A stretch of 64,000 bases of DNA, taken from positions 2,418,001 through 2,482,000 of the forward strand of contig JAHLMK010000004.1 of NCBI GenBank assembly GCA_019915135.1, given 5' to 3'. The position numbers were made by a program, and so were the translations under genes. The stretch is from Strobilurus pachycystidiatus (taxonomy: Eukaryota > Basidiomycota > Agaricomycetes > Agaricales > Physalacriaceae). Positions 55,312 through 64,000 of this stretch are shown here, piece by piece. Numbering within the stretch: position 1 is the stretch's first letter; every line of letters starts with the position of its first letter. The notes beneath the pieces are model-generated. The model was not told the origin of the DNA and searched no databases. It worked only from the letters and a program-made list of their open reading frames with translations.

Positions 55312-58300
55312 TGTTGTATAAAGATCTTCACGACCCAACCGGCAACCGACGCCTCGTATTCCGGGCTCTCGGAATTCCCAAACCCTCCGAATATAGGTTG
55401 ATGCGTGTACAGACGGAAGAGGAAGTCACAAACGGGTTACAAGACCTGGCCGAGGGCACGTATGCTATATACGCACCATCGGACGCCAATGGAGGAAGCG
55501 AGTTTGACGTGGAGTTAGTCAAGATGACTATGAAGGAGTCAGACGACTCACTCACTTGCATGGTAGCCGAAACTATTTCCAGTCCCGAGATGTACGTCAG
55601 CCAAGCCGAATCCAACAGAGCCTTATCAAAGGTCAGGAGTCGAGGACCGGGAGCCGAAAAGGAATCAGACATGCAGCAGGAGGGCATTTTCCAAAGCATA
55701 TTGACATTCAGTTGGATTCTGACTGTCGTCGAAATACTCACAAAATATGTGACCACGACCGCAAATTTTATTGTACAGAGCGAAAACAGTCAAAGAGAAA
55801 GAGATAAAAGGGCGACGACAAGAAGCGAGAAAATCGCTGACCCTGCCAACCAGGAGAAAGTCACACGAACACAAATACCGGCGATGGCCGGACCGGCGCT
55901 TGCTCGACGGTCCAACGCCCACCACCATCAACTATGCGAGCACCCAGACAATACCATTCTTACCAACAGCCATCCATCCTCAGCCGTCATACTCCCCGCC
56001 GCGTCACCAGATGGCAAACGGAAGTCATTCGTCTACCCACAATACCCGCTCGAAGGACCTACGTTTGGGTCTGCGCACACGACAGACGGACATATATACA
56101 GGCTAGCCGAAATCCATCAGACGCTTGAAGGGCCTATTCAAGGTCGTTTTTGCGATCTTACTCGCGGGGTTTATCAAGAAGCACCTTTCCAACCCTCCGA
56201 GCTCCCTTCGAGTTACCAACCCACTCAAATTTACGGCGACTGCTCTATCCACTTTCCACTTGAACGCGTTCACGACCGAGTCTACGAGTCAGGCATCATT
56301 CTAGGAGGCTCCTTGGTCCGAGGAGTATGTCCACCACACTTGGGCTACTTGTACTATTGTCTCAGTTACGGACCTGTCTTCCATAACGAACGAGCTACCA
56401 TGGAGGCGCGCTATGATGAAGGAATGAAAGATGCTGAGGCATGGGTTCAGCAAGTAAAGTCATTCGTGCCCAGTACTATGGAACCGGGAGGTGTGTACAA
56501 TGAGTCGCGTACCCACCGAGCACGAGTTGATAAATTTTCAGGCAGTCTCAAAGGACTCAGGGAGTCTTGTGCACGACGCCCCGGTGACCCTTTGCCAAAT
56601 CCCCCAGATATTATCGAGTCACCTAACGGGCTTCAACACGCCGTCGGGGGTTCTATTTTTCCTTACACCGCCCTCAATGCACCCTCTCCTTTTGACAACG
56701 AGGACCTACACCACATCCGATCCACGACCATGAAAGTACAGTCAGCCTATTCACGAGGAGGGCTAGAAGAAACCACCAACGAAGTCGTCGCCACCGCAGA
56801 AAATCCCTGTTTCCACTCATTCGAGGCGAGAGGCATGGGTGCTATCTTCCCCGCGTACGAAGGCGACCATCACGATCTTGTCTCTGGCGTAGTCTTCGGT
56901 GCCCAATTACGGTGTGCAGGAGGCCAGACCAAGACTTCAATGATTTTCTGGACCATGATACCGCTTCTTCCAAACCTACATCCCGCCATGTGGGATTTAG
57001 ATTGGGAACCGGGATCGGTAGAAGCGGACAACAAACCCCGCACCGTACCCGTTTGTGAACAAGAATCGGACGAACACGAGAGTTGGGGACAGACGGACAG
57101 TTCAGAAGAGGAATCATCGGATGAAGGTACGCCTCAGTTGCAAAACATAGCGGAAAAATCTCATCAACTACTAGACAAAGACCATAGGAGATATCGTCAC
57201 AGCAAACGGCGAGGCAAGCAACTAGTGAAGCCATTCGAACCCCCTCCTAGGCCAGTTACGTATGACACGTTCAAGGTTGTATCCCGAGGAAAAGTATCCG
57301 AAACCATCTGGCTAGTGTGGAGCGAGGTATTACAATGGGGAGAACCAGGACTTCGGAACCACGCTCGAAGTCTTTCAGCCGTAGGACGTTTCCAGATCAT
57401 CTCCAAGATAGCCGTACGCATGCCCCAGCAACTGCGAATGGAAGAAACAATCCGCAGCGCCATACTTTTGGACGCACAAATTAGTGCCCCCGACAGAGTA
57501 GCCCATTCCGCACACGCTTTTGTTTATCAAATTGACGGGGCAACATACAGCACGCTGGCGGCCGATCTTATGAATCTGGGATTTCACGTTGCGTCGAAGC
57601 CCCGATCAACCTTTGGACAACCAGCTCCCCTCTGCCAAACACAATTCACTCCCGCCCCATCCCGCCGACCTGACTCTGTAGTAGAACCCCCTGTAGCAGA
57701 TCTAGCTACTATTCAAGATATCCTGGCAGGGTTCTGTGGACACCTACGAGCGCGCGAGCGACTTAGTGAACGCGAGCAGACCAAGGAACATTCCCCCTTC
57801 CAATTTATTGCTGTCCACGGGCGAGTATGGATTGCACTAGAATCTGTACGGCTTAGCGAACAAGCCATTTTACGAACTGGCGTGCTCTTGGATGCGGTGC
57901 TCAGAGTGGGAGGTGGACCTGAGCTGCTCGGACCTGCCCTCATTGCCATGGTGTACGGTGGCGAACCCAGTCAAAAGGCGGTCCGCGAAAAGGGGCTACT
58001 AGTGCCGGACAAGGCCATGGTAGACGAGAGATTTGCCAAGGAAACCATAGGAGAGGTCGGGAACTTTGTACGAGCCGCAAAGGGAAGTGGAGAATGGGTG
58101 TCCGAAGACGCGTATCCGTCCCTTTTAGTAGGAACCATCGACGAAGACGGGGCTCCACGATATACCTCCTCCGATCCCACGGCGGACACGTACCGCGGCA
58201 TTACCTTCGAGAGAGGACACATCTACTATCACGGAATATATTACCCCAGAACTCCCCAATATTTCCGACCGCTGCCCTCCTATCTGAATATTTTCTATCT

Positions 58301-61300
58301 GGCTAGTCCACCCACGGACAGGCAATCCTTGAAGGTACATCGAAACGCGACTTACGACACCTTGTTACACATATACGTTCCGCCTTCATTGCGCCAGCCG
58401 GGAGTCATTTCACCTGACCATACGGTGTTTGATCCATTGCGTACACCTTCTCTTGATAAATTTAAACTGGAAATTAACCCAACTACAGAACGCGTCCTCA
58501 GCACACCTACAAGCAGCCAGTGGGCAGCTGTCTGCGCTTCGATTATGGCATCCCGCCCTGCGCCAGTCGAGCATCTACAACCGGACTACAAGCAACACGA
58601 CAAGCTATGTATTTGGGCCATGATATGCGAGGCCATTCGACGATACTGGCACATCAACGACAACATCTTGCTCAACGCAGTGATGCCGCCCACTCGTTTT
58701 GATCCATTGCTCATGCATGTCATGCGCGCCTCGAGCCAGACCACCATAGCCCTTCCTTCCTTGCAACTTGGACATTTATGCATGCAACAGCTCGTCATGC
58801 CGAAGGTCACCCAGCACCAGTATAACGACCAAGGAACCGAACGCTCAGTAGTGGGGACGATGCATCTGTGGCTAGTGAATGAAGAAACTCTTCCCGGACA
58901 CACCGACAGACGCCAAAATAACCCCACCTTCGACAAAGAATATCCTCAGGACAAGTACAACCGGTACTGGGAAGACATGCAGGGTATCGATGAGGACGGT
59001 GTAACCAAGGGGGAGCAAAACGAATTCAAAGACCTGGCTTGCAATGACGCAACAATGTTCCTCGACCTTCAGAACAAACATCTTGCCTCGCTGGGACGCA
59101 TACCCGAGCCACCGCCTGTACCCCGAGTACGGGGGATAGACACTCCCGCATCCATTTTTGACGCACCCCGACGTCAACCCCGACAACCCGGCATAGCCAC
59201 TATTCCGAGATTAGTTCCATCACTGTCCGACACCTTCTTCGAAGCTATCTGCAAAGTGGCACGACAAACCAAACTGCTCACGGACGTGTTACCCCCCGGA
59301 CCAGTTGACCCCGACACAGCCCGACGCTTTGACCTCGATAGTGACTATACATTCAAGTTGCCGGGGCGGATGGCAGGTATGACTCGCGTTGAAATGGGGG
59401 TAATCGTCAAGGCCATGTTGGTTCAGGACAGCGAACCCTACATCACCACTGTCCACGGGTTCTATACTTTTGTACCCGAATCGACGAAAGTCACAGCAGA
59501 CGACCCGAATGATTTGGACGCTGACGCCGATGAAGATACGCCAGAGTTGTCGATCCAAGACCCGGATGAAGCGGTAGCGAATCAGGCAACGACAAATGAA
59601 TCAAGCGAGGTGAACGAAGGTGCGGTTAATTTCATGATGCAGGATGTAATGGTATTAACCGACTATGATACAGCTTCAAGTTTCCATTCGGCCAACTTCA
59701 TTGACACCGCCCTCGTACTGCTGGGTGCGAGCACAGGGGTTGTCACCAGCTTCCAGACTACGATCGACGCATCAAGCAGCCGAGACATCATGATTCCCAT
59801 CCAATCCTATAATCGAATCATCCCTCGTTCTAACTTGTTGAGACGAGAAGCGCTGGGACATCACATACTATCAGAAGTAGCCATCAATATGAAACGCAAA
59901 CCTCCCTCGCCCATCCTTCAGCCATCACCAAAGCAAATCCACGCGACACCCGCAGATGGCAAACAAGGAAGCAACATGGACTTGGAATACCCGGTAGACA
60001 GTTTTGTGGATAAAGAATGGAACACGGTGGTAATGGGTACGCCAGCCGTTATTCATCGACCGTTCTACTCACTTACACATAATATAGGAAAGCAGTCATT
60101 CCTCACCCAGCATACCACGTCGTCCAATTCCAGCGGTAGTAGGCTTTGCTCTCCAGCCTCGTCCAAAACTTTTTCAATCTACTCTCACGACATGAAGGTT
60201 GCGGAACTCGAGGCGGCAGCACAGTCCAGCATAGTCTTGGCAAACACAGTTCCCTATCCATGCATTGATAACAGACGCTATGGTCTCCCGACACGCAACA
60301 GTGAAACGGATGGGAACAATTATCGAGACTCGTTCACCGTTCGGACCCATAGCATGTCACCGCCCATATTTGACTATGATGGAATCGACGCTGATAACGA
60401 AGGAATGAACGATTGATACCAGCATGGAGATATCCTGCCGCGGTCCAGGGAGGTTGTCATATTCCGGGAACCGCAAGACAACCACCCCCTACGACATCGC
60501 GGAAACGGGTTCATGGATCCTGCAGTAGTTAACTGCTTCACGTGGCGCAACAATGAGGACAGGATGGTCGGACTTCCCTTTCGCCTAGCCACGGAGCACA
60601 TCTACACGGCCTCGCTTCAGCTTGAGGATTGGCCTATGTCTGATGACACGGTTACCCAGCTCAACCGAAGACGAGTCATACGCGGACTCGAAGCGGCTAC
60701 AAGGATGACGGATTTGTTTGATGATGGGCAAACCATCAACGAGATTGAGGGACTACACAACGATAGCATCACCACCTATGCGGATCTGCTCACATACGGC
60801 CGCGGCAGCATGACGCTGGCCATCGAGGAGCCGTACACGCGACAATGCAAGGACGTTCTTTTGGCACGAGCATTCCCCGAAAGAATGGAGATCCTAAAAG
60901 ACCCCGATACGGGCTACAATCGATACTACCTTCGAACGAGCCACTCCAAGTTGTTGGAAGTCCGCATCACGCCCTGGGAAAAGAGATTAGCCGCACTTCG
61001 CTACGGGAGACATTACCTGGTTCAAGGTATGAGCCGTTTAGCCATCTCTTTACTCACGACAAAATGGCGTAACATCATTGATGGGTTTCCATCCTCTGAC
61101 GACACACATCATTATTTCCGTTGGCATTGTGTTTTTTTTTGCCTACTTGACGACGAATCACTCACCGCCCAAGGGTTTCGCGCGCTCTGCCTTCACGGGG
61201 GCTATATACGAAACGGACGCATGGAGACCCGAGCACCTCTACTCCCGGATAATCCGCTACTTACATGGCAAGAGGATGAGTTTCTTCATCACACAGCACT

Positions 61301-61475
61301 TACCCTTGAGGCAGGCGGGCGACACGAGCTCGCGAACACAGTGCGAACTATCCGATACCAACGAGTGCTACTTCCCGAAGAAGTATACCGGCTCTTGGAG
61401 CTTGGATACCTCGATACGCTCGACTCGTTCGACGATTCTGATTTTAGGAGGGGCTTTATGGCTGACAAGCTATAA
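55311..61475 (+). CDS. Element B: very long unrecognised coding module between protease and RT
   Basis: The frame continues the protease reading of element B past the element A insertion (LLYKDLHDPTGNRRLVFRAL, then VQTEEEVTNGLQDLAEGTYA and DSLTCMVAETISSPEMYVSQ, as in mushroom Gypsy polyproteins). It then stays open for 1,701 codons to a TGA at 60414-60416 and resumes in the same frame to a TAA at 61473-61475, about 2,055 codons in all. A hydrophobic segment (FQSILTFSWILTVVEILTKY) occurs near 55710. From about 55900 on I recognise nothing: long stretches of well-behaved, mixed-composition protein (HLGYLYYCLSYGPVFHNERA; TIWLVWSEVLQWGEPGLRNH; LCIWAMICEAIRRYWHINDN; HYFRWHCVFFCLLDDESLTA). It is much more GC-rich than the gag and pol parts. 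It may be an extra Gag-like, envelope-like or captured module; a nested decayed element is the alternative. Confidence 0.6.
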
Positions 61476-61857
61476 TGTGAGCGCTTCCAGGAATCACTTC
61501 AAGACATCATACTCACATACTGATAGAACCAAACCGGATGACACGAGTCTTACGAGCAAATTCTTTTTTCCATTCATTCCAGCCGTCTTTCAGTCTTATC
61601 AAACACCCAACTCAGTTACTCGTCTACCCGTTGAATTAATGTACCATCATCAGAAATATGCCGACCCCACTCTATCAATCATGTCTGATCACGCCTCCGT
61701 CGCGTTGTATTCATCACAAACTACTACCACCCCTATTCAGTTACTTGTACTCGTCCTAGTCTTTCACATTGTAATGTTACTCTTGTGCATACAACTTTGG
61801 CAGAACAAAAAATACCGTGGCAACCAACAATCAAGACAGGATAAATTGCGTATATAA
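61476..61857 (+). other. Short open stretch with one membrane helix, in the RT frame before a TAA
   Basis: In the frame of the reverse transcriptase, from an ATG at 61681 (MSDHASVALYSSQTTTTPIQ) runs a strongly hydrophobic helix LLVLVLVFHIVMLLLCIQLW, then a basic tail QNKKYRGNQQSRQDKLRI and a TAA at 61855-61857. A TATATAAG motif overlaps the stop. It could be a small membrane protein or the N-terminal part of pol before a nonsense mutation. Confidence 0.4.
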
Positions 61858-63999
61858 GTACACGGCAATTTAAAAAGTTGTCAGGGAGGAGCATGGGTTG
61901 GAACAATAGTACAATCAGCACAGCCAGCAGAAAAGAGGCATATCGTGCTAGACTGGGAGACGTATTACACGGACAAATACAAGTTTGAAAAAGACGATTT
62001 GTTGATATGCTGTACGGAGAACAACCCGTACCCAGAGACAACAGATAACATATTCACCATGTACAAGGCAGTGGACCGTAAAGTCAAGCCTGTTTCAGGC
62101 ACCTTCCCAGAAGAAGCCAGGGTATTACGAACCATACCAAAGGATCCCTTATTATCACTCGAAACCTTACCATTTATTTTCCCGGAGTTTATCCCTACAG
62201 CACGATTAACCACAGACCGAATGAACAGCCTAGAAGTTAATCAAGAAGGATTTCTCTTACCAGAAGAAGAAAAGCTTTTCAAACATATTCTTCGGTTGCA
62301 TGAAAAGGATCGCGGTACATTGAGTCGGGAATACTTCTCAGACTATATAATGGCCACCGTACCACACGTCCCTTGGGAATACAGAAACATTCCAATACCC
62401 CCTGGAATCAGAGACAAGGTAGTAGAACTGCTCAAAGGCAAAATAGCAGCAGGAGTATACGAACCCAGCCAGTCATCCTACCGATGCAGATGGTTTTGCG
62501 TATTGAAGAAAAACGGAACACTACGCATGATCCATGATCTACAACCACTCAACAAAGTATCCATACGAGATGCAGGACAACTACCCATTATAGACGATTT
62601 TGTAGAACCATTTGGAGGAAGTCAGTGCTTCACAGTATTTGATCTATTTTGGGGATTTGACGCAAGATTAGTCCATCCAAAATCCCGAGATCTAACAGCA
62701 TTCTATACGCCTCTAGGATTGCTATGACTCACTGCACTACCAATGGGATATACCAATTCACCAGCAGAATTCCAAAACTGCATGACATTCGTCTTACAAC
62801 CTGAAATTCCAGAATCAGCCAATATATTCATTGACAACTTAGGAATTAAAGGACCTCGAACAGCATACCCTGATAAACATGGTCAACCGGAACGCCTTAA
62901 AGAAAATCCTGGAATTAGGCGTTTTATATGGGAACATGCCCAAGATGTTCATCGTGTCATACATCGTGTAGAGTGTGTCGGTGCTACATTTTCACCTAAG
63001 AAAGTCCAAATGTGTCGACCAAAAGCAGTGATAGTAGGACAAACATGCAGTGCGGAGGATCGTACACCAGATCAAGAGCGAGTATCCAAGATCTTGAAAT
63101 GGCCAACACCCACCACTGTTACTGAAGTCAGGGGCTTTCTGGGACTATGTGGCACAGTACAAATCTGGATAGAAAATTATTCACAATTAGCACAACCACT
63201 CACAGAACTGACACAAGCAACACAAGACTTTATCTGAACAGAAAAACGCAATCAAGCCTTCGAAACGTTAAAAGCCAAAGTAGCAGACACAACAGCGCTT
63301 CGTGCAATTGACTACAGGTCCAAAGAACCTATAATCCTGTCAGTAGACACCAGCTATATTGCTGTAGGAATGATTCTTTCACAAAGAGATGATTGAGGCA
63401 TAAGGCGACCAGCTCGATATGGATCATTACCCTTAAATTCAGTCAAATGCAGATATTCCCAGCCAAAACTGGAACTATATGGGCTATATCCAGCATTGCG
63501 ACATTGGCGAATATACCTAATCGGAGCACCCTCGCTAACGGTAGAAATGGATGTCAAATACATAAAGGGAATGCTTAACGAACCGGATCTACAACCAACC
63601 GCAGTAATCAACAGGTGGATTCAAGGAATTTTAATGTTTGACTTCAAACTAAAACATGTACCAGCTACCAGATTCAAAGGACCAGATGCACTATCCCGAC
63701 GAAGAGCAGCACCTGGAGAAGAACCTAATGAACTGCAACATGAGGATGACGAATGGCTGGACAACATAGCACTCATGACCTTGATTCCAAGTCTGGACCA
63801 ATTTCAAAGCAACGGACAACAACTAAAAAAAGTACTAGAAAATGCACAGGAGCCAGGCACAAACCAAACCTCTCCTCGACAAAATACAGCCGATCAAGAA
63901 TTACATGAAATCTACAACTATTTAAACAGTGACGAAAGCTCAAAACTGCAGCTAAGTCAGCAATTCTCAACTAATCAGCAAAGAAAACAGGAGAGGTCC
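61858..63999 (+). pseudogene. Element B reverse transcriptase and RNase H, broken by stops, C-terminus beyond window
   Basis: The frame reads CQGGAWVGTIVQSAQ and KRHIVLDWETYYTDKYKFEK, then the RT: IPPGIRDKVVELLKGKIAAG, YRCRWFCVLKKNGTLRMIHD, AGQLPIIDDFVEPFGGSQCF, TVFDLFWGFDAR, LTALPMGYTNSPAEFQNCMT, and FIDNLGIKGP where the YxDD-type box (FIDD in relatives) is expected. RNase H follows: PIILSVDTSYIAVGMILSQ, KLELYGLYPALRHWRIYLIG, VEMDVKYIKGML and LKHVPATRFKGPDALSRRR. In-frame TGA codons lie at 62725, 63235 and 63394. The second active-site aspartate of the RT is replaced by asparagine. Integrase would lie right of the window. The domain order RT-RH is that of Ty3/Gypsy (Metaviridae). The strand is A-rich, unlike the module before it. 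Confidence 0.85.
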
Positions 64000-64000
64000 T

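Noticed and set aside
56842..57234. Antisense frames inside the long element B module
   Set aside because: No splice closure or protein-like composition comparable with the sense frame, which is open throughout.

Overview
The window looks like nuclear DNA of a filamentous basidiomycete, most likely an Agaricomycete. The reasons are dense short introns (about 50-65 nt, GT-AG, many exons per gene), multi-exon membrane-protein and kinase-like families that I associate with mushroom genomes, a HeLo-like/TPR gene, fungal housekeeping genes, and many LTR elements and small DNA transposons. There are no bacterial-type operons. All gene models below were spliced by eye and checked for frame closure; none was compared with a database.

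Layout. 1-5.3 kb: a minus-strand Gag-like ORF with a collagen-like domain, a solo LTR (family A), a membrane-protein gene cut short at that LTR, and a diverged tandem duplication. 5.6-10.8 kb: a mucin-like single-pass membrane protein, a dispersed repeat, a 27-bp minisatellite, and an intact eight-exon membrane-protein gene. 10.8-16 kb: mostly unassigned sequence with a 458-bp inverted-repeat element and a second copy of the dispersed repeat. 16-35 kb is the gene-rich core: an unknown gene, the proteasome beta-6 subunit (PRE7), ornithine decarboxylase, a kinase-like gene with a decayed tandem copy, a FIST-like gene divergent from the Fe-S assembly gene ISA1, a HeLo-like/TPR gene, a MUB1/SamB-type MYND gene and ribosomal protein uL5 (RPL11). 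35-41 kb is gene debris: a fragment resembling parts of the FIST-like and ODC genes, a P450 N-terminus and a frameshifted P4-ATPase. 41-64 kb is a transposon nest: an inverted-repeat element, a hAT-type MITE, a Tc1-type MITE, a truncated Tc1 transposase, a tRNA-like sequence, a hAT transposase remnant, and an LTR element (B) that lies against the hAT remnant and is itself split by a complete, young LTR element (A).

Three things stand out. Element A (4,443 bp, perfect 5-bp target duplication, two 849-bp LTRs) has no visible reverse transcriptase, yet carries a sense ORF that starts inside its LTR and a three-exon antisense gene that closes perfectly in frame. Element B has about 2,050 codons of unrecognised, almost uninterrupted coding sequence between protease and reverse transcriptase, while its gag and pol parts are broken by stops. 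The left edge holds a retroelement Gag with about 45 Gly-X-Y triplets.

The housekeeping genes act independently: protein turnover (PRE7; MUB1-like as a ubiquitin-ligase partner), polyamine synthesis (ODC), mitochondrial Fe-S assembly (ISA1) and translation (uL5). No metabolic cluster is evident.
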